64,000 nt of DNA from contig CP073341.1 of assembly GCA_018141785.1 (NCBI GenBank), positions 3,065,422-3,129,421 on the forward strand, in the 5' to 3' direction. Made by a program: the position numbers and the translations under genes. This DNA is from Candidatus Paraprochloron terpiosi LD05 (lineage in GTDB: Bacteria; Cyanobacteriota; Cyanobacteriia; Cyanobacteriales; Prochloraceae). The notes under the pieces were generated by a model. It did not search any database, was not told where the DNA came from, and saw only the letters and a list, made by a program, of their open reading frames with translations. Of this stretch, positions 55,762-64,000 are shown piece by piece. The first letter of the stretch is position 1. The number at the start of each line of letters is the position of its first letter.

Positions 55762-55926
55762 GCAGTAATTTTAATGTTAACTTGTTTTGCCTAACTTAAT
55801 TATTTTTGCGATAGTATGCATTGCCGAACTAAGATTAGTATGCGCTGATTTTATCTAGACTTTACTCTTGTTTTTCGATTATAAGGATGATTAGCAATTA
55901 ATTAGCAACAGCTACCACCTTAACTT

Positions 55927-57153
55927 ATGAACAAAGCAAAGCTGCTTCTAGCAGCAGCCGAGAAGACACTATTACCCATTTTCACCGAAATCGACGCCCA
56001 AGTAAAGCAAAATATCAAAAAAGTTCTCCAAGCCTTCCGTCATTATCGCGTCGGCGTTCACCATTTTGCTAGTGTTAGCGGTTACGGTCACGACGACTTG
56101 GGGCGGGATACCCTAGATAAGGTATTTGCCCAAGTGATGAATGCTCCAGCAGCAGCGGTGCGGGTGCAGTTTGTTTCTGGAACTCACGCCATTACCTGCG
56201 CTTTGTTTGGCATACTCCGTCCTGGGGACGAAATGCTCGCCGTTGTCGGTTCTCCCTATGATACTCTCGAAGAAGTTATTGGCCTGCGCGGTAGTTGTCA
56301 AGGTTCTTTAAAGGAGTTTAACATCAAATACCGACAATTGCCTTTAACTCCTCAGGGAACAGTAGATTGGGAGGCACTGGAGACAGCGGTAAGGGAGAAT
56401 ACTCGATTGGTGGAGATCCAACGTTCCTGCGGCTATTCCTGGCGGCCAAGTTTATCTCTGGGAGAAATTGAAAGGATAGTACGGATAGTCAAAAAGCAAA
56501 ATCGGGATACTATCTGCTTTGTGGATAACTGCTACGGGGAATTTATTGCCGAGCAGGAACCGACGGCGGTGGGTGCAGATTTAATGGCTGGTTCTCTGAT
56601 TAAAAATCCCGGTGGCACAATTGTCACCGCTGGGGGATACCTGGCGGGGAAAGCAGATTTGGTGGAAGCTGCTATTTGTCGTTTGACTGCCCCGGGAATT
56701 GGCAGTAGGGTTGGAGCGACTTTCGACCAAAATCGCTTGCTGTTCCAAGGTTTGTTTCTCGCACCTCAAATGGTGGGAGAAGCTCTGAAAGGGAGTCATT
56801 TAATTGCTTATATCTTCGATAAGCTCGGTTATGAGGTCAATCCTTTGCCCCAGGTACCCCGTCAAGACCTAATTCAAGGCATTAAGTTCGGTTCTAAGAA
56901 AAAGTTAATTGCTTTCTGTCGGGCAATTCAGCAAAATTCCCCGGTGGGTTCTTATCTTGACCCCGTTCCTTGCTCAACTGCGGGGTATGAGAGTCAGTTG
57001 GTCATGGCTGGAGGGACGTTTATTGATGGCAGTACGTCAGAATTTTCTGCCGATGGACCAATGCGGGAGCCTTATGCCGTCTTTTGTCAGGGTGGGACTC
57101 ATTGGACTCACGTGGCGATCGCCTTGGAAGCTGCTATTGAAGCCTTGAGGTGA
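55927..57153 (+). CDS. Methionine gamma-lyase-like PLP enzyme (aluminium-resistance family)
   Basis: 408 aa. Motifs: ASVSGYGHDDLGRDTLDKVF near the start, VQFVSGTHAI, ICFVDNCYGEF with the cofactor Asp, AGSLIKNPGGTI with the Schiff-base Lys, and TAPGIGSRVGAT. It belongs to the family annotated as methionine gamma-lyase or 'aluminium resistance protein'; the true substrate is uncertain. Complete. A dispersed hairpin repeat follows at 57201. Confidence 0.9.
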   Translation: MNKAKLLLAAAEKTLLPIFTEIDAQVKQNIKKVLQAFRHYRVGVHHFASVSGYGHDDLGRDTLDKVFAQVMNAPAAAVRVQFVSGTHAITCALFGILRPGDEMLAVVGSPYDTLEEVIGLRGSCQGSLKEFNIKYRQLPLTPQGTVDWEALETAVRENTRLVEIQRSCGYSWRPSLSLGEIERIVRIVKKQNRDTICFVDNCYGEFIAEQEPTAVGADLMAGSLIKNPGGTIVTAGGYLAGKADLVEAAICRLTAPGIGSRVGATFDQNRLLFQGLFLAPQMVGEALKGSHLIAYIFDKLGYEVNPLPQVPRQDLIQGIKFGSKKKLIAFCRAIQQNSPVGSYLDPVPCSTAGYESQLVMAGGTFIDGSTSEFSADGPMREPYAVFCQGGTHWTHVAIALEAAIEALR

Positions 57154-57200
57154 GGTCAGGTGAGAGGGTTCTCCGTGCTATCCTTCCCCACCCCGCTCCA

Positions 57201-57240
57201 ATGATTTAACTTTCTGGCCTGAAGGGCCAGTTAATACAAT
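57201..57240. repeat. Second copy of the 41-bp mazF hairpin element
   Basis: Bases 57201-57228 match 12274-12301 exactly (28 bp). Here the hairpin arm is shorter (GGCCAGTTAA). The element sits between CCCCACCCC and GGGGTGGGG, outer inverted arms that could form a larger hairpin. It lies between the methionine gamma-lyase-like gene and msrA. Confidence 0.8.
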
Positions 57241-57329
57241 GGGGTGGGGACTGCCGCGCATTCGTTCAATTGCTCTCATCTTATCGCTATATCTCCCATT
57301 TGATGTTGCTCTGACTCTCTGACAATTAT

Positions 57330-57986
57330 TTAAATTTTGACCACTCCTATAGGACAAGCTACGTTGGTACCGCCTAAACCGCAGTAACCGTTGGGATTTT
57401 TGGCTAGATATTGCTGATGGTACTCTTCTGCATAGTAGAACTCCATAGCATCAAGAATCTCCGTGGTAATTTTGCCATAGCCTGCTTTAGTCAGGGCTTC
57501 TTGATAAGCATCTCGGGAAACTTCCGCCAGCTTTCTTTGTGCTGGAGAATAGGTATAGATACCAGAACGGTACTGAGTACCAGTATCGTTTCCTTGGCGC
57601 ATTCCTTGGGTGGGGTTGTGGTTTTCCCAGAAGACTTGTAACAATTGCTCGTAGGAGATGGTCTTGGGGTTGAATACTACTAGCACTACTTCATTATGAC
57701 CTGTCATTCCCGTACAAACCTCGTGATAGGTAGGGTTGTGAGTGATACCTGCTGAGTAACCGACGGCGGTGATAAATACTTCAACTTGGGACCAAAATTT
57801 TTTTTCTGCGCCCCAGAAACAGCCCATACCAAACATGGCTAATTCCATGGTATGAGGGTAGGGTGGTCCGAAGGCATTGCCGTTGACAAAGTGTTTGGCT
57901 GGTATTGGCATTTTCTCTTTGCGTCCGGGTAAAGCAGACTCAGGACTGGGTAGGGTCAGCTTTTTACCAAATCCGAATAAAACCAT
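57330..57986 (-). CDS. msrA: Peptide methionine (S)-S-oxide reductase
   Basis: 218 aa, ATG at 57986. Repairs oxidised methionine. The active-site motif [10 protein letters not shown] is present with its Cys, as are [21 protein letters not shown] and the [14 protein letters not shown] segment ([10 protein letters not shown]). The N-terminal 45 residues (basic, then HFVNGN) match the longer cyanobacterial MsrA. A convergent pair with the preceding gene. Confidence 0.96.
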   Translation of the reverse strand: MVLFGFGKKLTLPSPESALPGRKEKMPIPAKHFVNGNAFGPPYPHTMELAMFGMGCFWGAEKKFWSQVEVFITAVGYSAGITHNPTYHEVCTGMTGHNEVVLVVFNPKTISYEQLLQVFWENHNPTQGMRQGNDTGTQYRSGIYTYSPAQRKLAEVSRDAYQEALTKAGYGKITTEILDAMEFYYAEEYHQQYLAKNPNGYCGLGGTNVACPIGVVKI

Positions 57987-58050
57987 CGGTATTTACTCTC
58001 GTATTTTTATCAGGGATTAGTTATATTACCTACTATTATAGCTTCTAGAA

Positions 58051-59244
58051 CTACCTAGCCAATTTATTAGCTATTTCCCTACAACCGCCAGGAATAGTAG
58101 CCCTAGTTCTTTCTCCACCCCAATAACAGCAATAATACCGCTGTTCTTCGCTCATTCGTTTCACTCCAGTGAGGTTGGCATTTTCTATCACAGCCCCCGT
58201 ATGAGCACCAGTCTGGTAATTTGGACTTTGAATGCGACTTCTCGGACTAGCCGTTTCCAGCGTACCGTAAAAGAGACGAGTTCCCTTCAAATCCGCACCA
58301 GCTAGGTTAGCGGATGTGAGAATAGCACCACTGAAGTTCACACCGACCAAATCGCAGTTACTAAAATTAGCTCTCACCAGATTAGCATCGCTCAAATCGG
58401 TCCCGCGCAAATCCGTACCGGAAAGGTCAACTCCTGCTAGCATTACCCCTAAATCAATAACTCGCACCCCATGATCCCGATCTTCCAGATAACCTCCAGA
58501 ACCATCGAAAATCGTTCTACCTAAACGGCGATCGCGCTTTAAGGGAGCGAGTAATTTAGACTGGGAGAGGAAACGGAGGATTTTCGCTTTTCCTGCACCA
58601 TCAACACTGGTGAGAATCGCTGCGGTGCGCCCTTCGGCGATGGCTCTTTCCTGGGGCCAATCTTCCAGCAAACCTTCGTCATTGAGCATCAAGTCGGAGA
58701 TACCCTGGAAATAAGTATCGATGGTTTGTTGTTGGGTAATGCGGTTTTGTTGAATGGTTAAGTCTCGGGAAATGACATATTGCTGCCAAGCCACGTATAC
58801 TGCTAAGATGGCAATGGAAATTTGGCCAATGGCTCCGATCCATTCTGCCCAAGATCCGAACTCGTCGTATTTAAATTTGTTCAGCCAATTGCTAGCGCTG
58901 CGGTAAATACCCAAGTATTTAGCTAAACCAGCTATTCCTACCACCAAACCAAGGAAGGCAATGACTATTTTCCCATCTTCAGGGGTGAGTAATTTGGCCA
59001 ACCAGCGCAGGAGCAGGGGTAAAATGACACGAGCACCGAGTAACAGGGCTACTAATGCCCCCGAAAAACCAACGAAGGCAATCTTTAACCACAATCCTAC
59101 TATCATAAGGGCGAGGGCAGTGAGAATAATCCAGGAGCGGTTTAGTGACTTATCTTGTAAATAAGTCTGTTTTTTGATAGGAATTGAATTATCTTCCCTC
59201 TTATTTGGGATGGATGAATCGGGCTGCTTCTGGTTACTGGTCAC
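58051..59244 (-). CDS. Membrane-anchored pentapeptide-repeat protein
   Basis: 397 aa. After a polar N-terminus, two or three hydrophobic segments (residues ~35-90) and another near 95-110 anchor the protein; a fifth hydrophobic patch lies near 140. A helical middle follows (QQNRITQQQTIDTYFQGI). Residues ~275-345 hold A-D/N-L-x-x repeats (LSGTDLRGTDLSDANL, ANLAGADLKGTRL), a right-handed quadrilateral helix. Cyanobacteria carry many such proteins, mostly without known function. The C-terminal CCYWGG is conserved-looking. Single gene. Confidence 0.85.
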   Translation of the reverse strand: MTSNQKQPDSSIPNKREDNSIPIKKQTYLQDKSLNRSWIILTALALMIVGLWLKIAFVGFSGALVALLLGARVILPLLLRWLAKLLTPEDGKIVIAFLGLVVGIAGLAKYLGIYRSASNWLNKFKYDEFGSWAEWIGAIGQISIAILAVYVAWQQYVISRDLTIQQNRITQQQTIDTYFQGISDLMLNDEGLLEDWPQERAIAEGRTAAILTSVDGAGKAKILRFLSQSKLLAPLKRDRRLGRTIFDGSGGYLEDRDHGVRVIDLGVMLAGVDLSGTDLRGTDLSDANLVRANFSNCDLVGVNFSGAILTSANLAGADLKGTRLFYGTLETASPRSRIQSPNYQTGAHTGAVIENANLTGVKRMSEEQRYYCCYWGGERTRATIPGGCREIANKLAR

Positions 59245-59491
59245 TGGCTAATCTTCGCTTAAATATTTTGATAATAATTTATTTAAGTTAATAAATACAA
59301 TAAAAACATAAATAAGTACTTATCAAGGAGCTATAATGCTTTCCCAGCTTAGAGCTGCTAGCAAATTTAACAATTATTTACCAAACAGTCTCTTAGAAAA
59401 AAAATAACTACTCTAGATTGGCTTGCTACTGTTCAAGACAAACCGAAAAATGCCAAATAATAAATAAGTTTACAATAAGGTCAGGGGTAAA
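59245..59491. other. AT-rich intergenic region
   Basis: 247 bp between divergent genes. A short frame (ATG at 59337) reads MLSQLRAASKFNNY and stops after 23 codons; a second reads LDWLATVQDKPKN. They may be traces of a lost small gene. No repeat or RNA is recognised. Confidence 0.45.
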
Positions 59492-60364
59492 ATGAAAGTG
59501 TTTAAGTGTAATTGGTTGATTTCTCTGGTCGCTTCCCTAGGTCTATCTTGTAGTATAGCTACACCAGGATGGCCCCAGGCACTCCTTCCTTATACTCCCA
59601 CCTTGAGTTCAGAAAAGCTGTTTGAGCTTGGTGAAGAACTATTTCAGGATACAATTCAATTGGCCCAATTCCAGCAGTTTCAATTGGCATTTCCCTACGC
59701 AAAACTAGTAATTCAGTTAATTCCTAATGATTATCGACCCTGGTTTATTTTGGGAACTATATCTGTCCAACAGGAAGAGTTAGAGGAAGGAATTGTAGCC
59801 TTAAGACGGGCGGAAGCTATCGCTCCCAAGGAAGGGCAAGCAGGTATTTTATTTACTCTCGGATCGGCCTACTTTAGCCTCGGAGATTATACTGCTGCCG
59901 TAGAAGAATTAGCGGCGGGATTAAAGTTAGAGCCTAACGCCCCAGAAGCGTTGTTCAATTTAGGCAATTCTTATTTTAGGCTCAAAGAACATCAATTAGC
60001 AATAGCTAACTATCAAGAAGCATATAGCCAGAGTAAGAAGGAATTCTGGCCGGCCATTAATAACGTTGGACTGGTTAAATACGAACTGGGAAATGTAGCT
60101 GGGGCGATCGCTGATTGGCAAGCAACCCTCACTATCGCTCCAGAAGCAGCAGAACCTCAGCTGGCGATCGCCGTTGCCCTCTACACTCGCGGGGAAAAAG
60201 ATAGGGGTTTAGCTTTGGGAGAAAAGGCTTTGGCGAGTGACAGTAGCTACGGAGAATTGGAGTTTCTCAAAGAAAATCTTTGGGGCGATCGCCTGCTACG
60301 GGACACAGAAATATTTCTCGGTACTCCTGAAATACAAGCAGTTCTGGGGAGCATTCAAAAATAA
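59492..60364 (+). CDS. TPR-repeat protein, exported
   Basis: 290 aa. A signal peptide (residues 1-30, possibly a lipoprotein at LGLSC) is followed by at least four TPR units from ~45 to ~245, for example PWFILGTISVQQEELEEGI, ILFTLGSAYFSLGDYTAAV and ALFNLGNSYFRLKEHQLAI. Such proteins are scaffolds in complex assembly, often on the thylakoid or periplasmic side. The partner is unknown. Confidence 0.85.
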   Translation: MKVFKCNWLISLVASLGLSCSIATPGWPQALLPYTPTLSSEKLFELGEELFQDTIQLAQFQQFQLAFPYAKLVIQLIPNDYRPWFILGTISVQQEELEEGIVALRRAEAIAPKEGQAGILFTLGSAYFSLGDYTAAVEELAAGLKLEPNAPEALFNLGNSYFRLKEHQLAIANYQEAYSQSKKEFWPAINNVGLVKYELGNVAGAIADWQATLTIAPEAAEPQLAIAVALYTRGEKDRGLALGEKALASDSSYGELEFLKENLWGDRLLRDTEIFLGTPEIQAVLGSIQK

Positions 60365-60446
60365 GCCATAATTTGTTTTTGTTGTTGGTTATTGGTACAA
60401 ACAACGAACAACGAACTACTAACCACGTATTTACCTTGCCTGATTA

Positions 60447-61005
60447 TTATTTTGTTAACATTTCCCAGATCTGATGGACAAAAAGTTCGTGATCGACGAC
60501 GGGCTTGGAAATATAATCATCGGCACTACTTGCTTCGAGAAAGTTTTTCCGTCCGCCTTCCATTGCGTGAGCTGTAATCAGAATAACAGGCATAGAAGCT
60601 GTTTTCGGGTTATCTTTCAACATCTTCGTGATGGCGAGCCCGTCTATAGCTTTACCCTGGTAAACGCTATGAGATAGGGTTGACACACAGATATAGCAAC
60701 CGCCACAAAGGTTTCAACTATTTATAAATGGGGTGATGGGGTGATGGGGTGATGGGGTGATGGGAAAATCGTCCAATCCTGCTCCCATGATAGTATCTCA
60801 CAAATTACCCCTACCCCCCTACCCCCTATGTATCAATCTCCAAGGCGCGCGCTATACGTCCATTAAGATAATATCCACGGTGTGTCAACCTCCTTTGCTT
60901 GGGCCATGCGCAGTACTTCTTCTACGTCTTCACTTCCTTGAACTTCAAAGCCTCCGCGCTTGGTGAGAATCTCGGATCGTCTTCTACAATCAGAATGGTT
61001 GTCAT
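60447..61005 (-). pseudogene. CheY-like response regulator, broken by repeat insertion and frameshifts
   Basis: The start MTTILIVEDDP (ATG at 61005) is a receiver domain. The frame then breaks, and EILTKRGGFEVQGSEDVEEV and DIILMDV follow in other frames. The C-terminal half (60686 to 60447: GKAIDGLAITKMLK, PVILITAHAM, ADDYISKPV with the conserved Lys) is intact. A 185-bp segment (60671-60855) interrupts it right after the phospho-acceptor LMDV motif. The gene cannot make a receiver domain. No partner kinase is nearby. Confidence 0.82.
60671..60855. repeat. 185-bp insertion with GGGGTGAT tandem repeat in response regulator gene
   Basis: Flanked by the direct repeat CGCTAT (60665-60670 and 60850-60855), as if a 6-bp target had been duplicated. 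Inside are four to five copies of GGGGTGAT and stretches of C-rich tandem sequence. It looks like a small non-coding insertion. Confidence 0.6.
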
Positions 61006-61277
61006 GGATATTCCTGTCTTGGAGTAGTATAACTAACATTATTTAGTCATCCTCGGGGCAATTCTAATTATCAGCTAAGATCTACCCAAGATAGGGGGAA
61101 GCGCAGAAGTGCAGGTACAGGGTTCGGCGGTTCTGGGGTCGGGGTTCGCTCCTTCATACCCGCTTACCCCAGACCCTAGACCCAGACCCCTTTTTTGGTT
61201 TTGTGTAACAGTCATGAATTGAATACGAACAGTGTGGACGACTATTGTTGGTGCTACAAATCAGGAAAGAGACACTC

Positions 61278-63821
61278 ATGGCAAAACAGCTTAATTTTGT
61301 AGAGACTGGTCAGATAATCCCCACAGCATTGCATGTGGAGATGGAAAGGTCATATCTAGAATATGCCATGAGCGTGATTGTGGGCAGAGCGCTCCCGGAT
61401 GTTAGGGATGGTCTCAAACCAGTTCATCGACGCATTCTATACGCTATGTACGAACTGGGTCTTACTCCAGAGAGACCTTTTCGCAAATGCGCCAGGGTGG
61501 TAGGAGATGTTTTGGGGAAATATCACCCCCACGGAGACCAGTCAGTTTACGATGCTCTAGTACGAATGGTACAGGATTTTAGCAGTCGTTATCCCCTAGT
61601 GTCTGGTCATGGGAACTTTGGCGACCTTGATAATGACCCGGCAGCAGCGATGCGCTATACGGAAGCCCGACTGGCTCCCATCGCTCACAGAGCAATGTTA
61701 CAGGAAGTCGCCTTAACAACAATTGACTTTACCGCTAACTTCGATAGCTCCCTCTCCGAACCGGTAGTATTGCCTGCCCAACTCCCCATTTTATTGCTCA
61801 ATGGCTGTACGGGGATTGCTGTGGGTATGGCTACTAATGTTCCTCCCCATAATTTAGGAGAAGTAGTAAATGGCTTAATTGCCCTCATCGACAATCCGGA
61901 ACTGCCAGATGTTGAGTTATGGAAGCTAATTCCTGCTCCTGACTTCCCCACAGGAGGGGAAATAATAGCTAATTCGGGCATTCGCGATGCATACAGCACG
62001 GGAAGAGGTAGCTTCCCACTGCGGGGAGTTGCGACCATAGAAAATATTAGTATGGGGCAGCGACGTAAGGAAAAACAGGTGATTATAGTATCCCAACTAC
62101 CCTATCAGGTTAATAAGGCGGGTTGGATTGAAAAAGTTGCCGGACTGGTCAATAAGGGGCGTTTGGAAGGAATTAGCGATATTCGAGATGAGAGCGATCG
62201 GGATGGCATGCGGGTTGTCATTGAACTGAAACAGGATGCAAGAGGCGAGGCTGTCCTGGAACAACTGTACCAGCAGACTGCCCTCCAAGTGAATTTTGGG
62301 GCGATCCTGCTGGCACTGGTGGGGAATAAACCCTGTCAGCTCTCCCTCCGCCAGATCCTTGTTGAATTCTTAAAGTTTCGGGAGCAAACTCTGCGGCGCC
62401 AATACAATCAAGAACTAGACCAATGTCGAGGACGTCTCCATTTACTTGAAGGTTTATTGGCTGCTTTGCAGAATCTGGATGCGGTAATTGAAATTCTCCG
62501 CCATGCTGCAGACGGTACTACTGCTAAGAAATCTTTACAAGAAAAGCTGGCTCTGAGCGCCGAGCAAGCAGATTCGATTTTGGCCATGCCAATGCGACGG
62601 CTGACTGGTTTAGAAAGGGACAAATTGGTGAAAGAGCATGAGGAGGTGCGTACTCGGATCGTCAAGTTGGAAAATTTACTGGGGGATCGCCTGGAATTTA
62701 TGAAGGCGCTGAAACAAGAGTTGCGCAACCTGAAAAAGAAATTCGGCGATAAAAGGCGTACTCAAATAGTCAAGCTTAAGGAAAATACCCCCGCTTCTTC
62801 TGGTCAGCTTTCCACGTCTAATTCGCCATCGCACCGCCAAACTACTACTACTGCAAAATCCTCACCTTCTAACTTTAATACCCCTCCTCAGCGTTCCCTT
62901 GCGTCTTCAACCCCCTCGTCGGACCCCAAAAGTGCGGTGGTGGCTATTACTCACCAGGGATATATTTATAGGCTTTCAGCCATCGCTGAAAAGAAAGAGT
63001 CCAAAGAGGTGATTAAAAAGGGAGAAGACTTTATCGTCGCTCAAGAGAAGGTTGGCCCGAGTCAGCAATTAGTGTTAATTAACGACAGGGGTAAAGCTTA
63101 TCCTGTCCAGATTAACAATCTCCCCTCTGTGGAAACGATGAAAAAGAGCCTGGTGAGTCTCTTACCTGAAAAAGTCTTGGAGCATGAAAAAGCTATCGTC
63201 GCCCATTGTGCTTTCCCAGAACACAACAACAACCCCTTCGATCTGATTTTACTCAGCGAAAAAGCCAGAATTAAACGGTTTCCTCTTGGAGAATTAGCTA
63301 ATCTCGGCAATAGGGGCATGTCCCTGATGAAAATGGAAGAGAAGGATCGCTTGCTTCATGTTTGCTTGGCACGGGAAGGAGAACACATGGCGATCGCTAC
63401 TTCTGAAGGACGAGTGGTGCGCTTTGCCATTGATAATGAGCAATTACCCGTCAAGGGAAATCGCGCGAAAGGATGTCAAGCTTTACAGTTGCGCAATGAG
63501 TCTTTAGTTGGCTGCGTTGCTTGTACAGAATCGGCAGATTTGTTCCTGGTTTCCCAATTAGGATATGGCAAGCGTTTGCCAGTAAATGCCGTAAAAATTG
63601 CCAATCGGAACAATATAGGATTTTCTGCACTTAAGTTTACTGATCCTCGCGATAATTTGGCGGGGATGGTATTAGCTAAATCATCCACTACTGTACTCTG
63701 GACAAGTGAAAGGCGGGGTGTGCGCCTGTCAACTGATAAGGTATCTAAATTTGGCAGGGAGGAAACTGGGGTAATGGTTATTAAACTCAAACCCGAGGAG
63801 AAGGTTGTTTTTGTTGTTTAA
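61278..63821 (+). CDS. gyrA: DNA gyrase/topoisomerase IV subunit A
   Basis: 847 aa from the ATG at 61278 ([12 protein letters not shown]), eleven codons inside the open frame. The breakage-reunion domain has [35 protein letters not shown], and the catalytic Tyr (residue 127) in [11 protein letters not shown] Ser/Thr/Pro-rich linker (~515-560) leads to the C-terminal beta-propeller with blades such as [12 protein letters not shown] and [10 protein letters not shown]. The classic GyrA-box is not obvious. Cyanobacteria often have two gyrA-like genes, so this may be the second (ParC-like) copy. Complete. Confidence 0.9.
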   Translation: MAKQLNFVETGQIIPTALHVEMERSYLEYAMSVIVGRALPDVRDGLKPVHRRILYAMYELGLTPERPFRKCARVVGDVLGKYHPHGDQSVYDALVRMVQDFSSRYPLVSGHGNFGDLDNDPAAAMRYTEARLAPIAHRAMLQEVALTTIDFTANFDSSLSEPVVLPAQLPILLLNGCTGIAVGMATNVPPHNLGEVVNGLIALIDNPELPDVELWKLIPAPDFPTGGEIIANSGIRDAYSTGRGSFPLRGVATIENISMGQRRKEKQVIIVSQLPYQVNKAGWIEKVAGLVNKGRLEGISDIRDESDRDGMRVVIELKQDARGEAVLEQLYQQTALQVNFGAILLALVGNKPCQLSLRQILVEFLKFREQTLRRQYNQELDQCRGRLHLLEGLLAALQNLDAVIEILRHAADGTTAKKSLQEKLALSAEQADSILAMPMRRLTGLERDKLVKEHEEVRTRIVKLENLLGDRLEFMKALKQELRNLKKKFGDKRRTQIVKLKENTPASSGQLSTSNSPSHRQTTTTAKSSPSNFNTPPQRSLASSTPSSDPKSAVVAITHQGYIYRLSAIAEKKESKEVIKKGEDFIVAQEKVGPSQQLVLINDRGKAYPVQINNLPSVETMKKSLVSLLPEKVLEHEKAIVAHCAFPEHNNNPFDLILLSEKARIKRFPLGELANLGNRGMSLMKMEEKDRLLHVCLAREGEHMAIATSEGRVVRFAIDNEQLPVKGNRAKGCQALQLRNESLVGCVACTESADLFLVSQLGYGKRLPVNAVKIANRNNIGFSALKFTDPRDNLAGMVLAKSSTTVLWTSERRGVRLSTDKVSKFGREETGVMVIKLKPEEKVVFVV

Positions 63822-63838
63822 ATTAGGGTGTTGGGCAA

Positions 63839-63870
63839 GGTACGTCGATGAGGTACGTCGATGAGGTACC
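63839..63870. repeat. AGGTACGTCGATG tandem repeat
   Basis: Two full copies of the 13-bp unit AGGTACGTCGATG and a third start AGGTACC, between gyrA and the last gene. Confidence 0.7.
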
Positions 63871-63874
63871 TGTT

Positions 63875-64000
63875 TCAAGCGCTCAATTGTTGTCGAAAGG
63901 CAGCATGTTCTTGAGAAGCTAACCCTGTTTGCAGGGTAGCTAAAACTTGGGGCATATCTCCTGCCAAAAGCGCTGAGACATCTAACCAAAGTCCTGTAAA
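63875..64000 (-). CDS. C-terminal end of an unidentified gene (runs off the window)
   Basis: Minus-strand frame open from the window edge to a TGA at 63877-63875, 41 codons. It ends TLQTGLASQEHAAFRQQLSA. Helical and Leu/Gln-rich. Too little for an assignment. Confidence 0.5.
   Translation of the reverse strand, partial: FTGLWLDVSALLAGDMPQVLATLQTGLASQEHAAFRQQLSA

Noticed and set aside
60730..60765. Possible CRISPR from regular GGGGTGAT units; similarly CAATCACC units at 49877
   Set aside because: Units are directly adjacent with no spacers; these are simple tandem octamers.

Overview
The window is cyanobacterial chromosome, probably from a filamentous strain. The evidence is plastocyanin and cytochrome c6 side by side, ndhB, a Ycf51-family gene, a PAP/fibrillin gene, a DUF3134-type gene, many HIP1 (GCGATCGC) sites, and the short dispersed repeats typical of these genomes. 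Conserved housekeeping blocks alternate with accessory stretches rich in broken genes.

Layout. 1-3.3 kb: CHAT protease-like gene (one in-frame stop), zinc-ribbon protein and membrane protein. 3.4-7.9 kb: ndhB and topA. 7.9-11.8 kb: PIN / PD-(D/E)XK pair, a TagA-type glycosyltransferase, a phosphoribosyltransferase and argD. 11.9-14.6 kb: a wrecked mazEF toxin-antitoxin locus, with a deleted group II intron in mazE, a 41-bp hairpin in mazF and fragments of a TPR/coiled-coil gene. 14.6-22.9 kb: a two-partner secretion locus whose giant secreted protein joins a TPS domain, Gly/Asn-rich repeats, a very long collagen-like Gly-X-Y tract and a CHAT domain that lacks both catalytic residues. 23-27.3 kb: SF2 helicase, 57-aa protein, DndD-like SMC ATPase and DEP-domain protein, a partial Dnd-like defence operon with no dndB, dndC or dndE in the window. 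27.4-30 kb: rpmG, rpsR and an RNase II-family gene. 30-33 kb: BrnTA toxin-antitoxin pair among gene fragments, including an 82-bp copy of the RNase gene 3' end and a GT10 glycosyltransferase with an in-frame stop. 33.2-44.9 kb: rimM, mraY, PAP/fibrillin, petJ, petE, an ABC ATPase, aminotransferase, dehydrogenase, Ycf51, hemC and tRNA-Cys. 45-48.5 kb: pstSCAB phosphate transporter. 48.6-50.8 kb: FKBP isomerase, phasin-like protein and a GIY-YIG pair. 50.9-54.9 kb: a decayed pPIWI-RE (PIWI/Argonaute-related) system with its DinG-like helicase, broken by IS1-family and group II intron pieces. 54.9-64 kb: desC, methionine gamma-lyase-like gene, msrA, pentapeptide and TPR proteins, a broken response regulator, and a gyrA-family gene.

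The theme is conflict systems (CHAT, mazEF, Dnd-like, BrnTA, pPIWI-RE) in various states of decay. Three genes are interrupted by in-frame nonsense codons without a frameshift (CHAT, GT10, pPIWI-RE), and a fourth (the PEP-CTERM-like gene) has one as well as a missing 5' end. Several others are interrupted by very small repeat insertions. The best candidates for something new are the TpsA-collagen-pseudoCHAT protein and the truncated Dnd-like operon.
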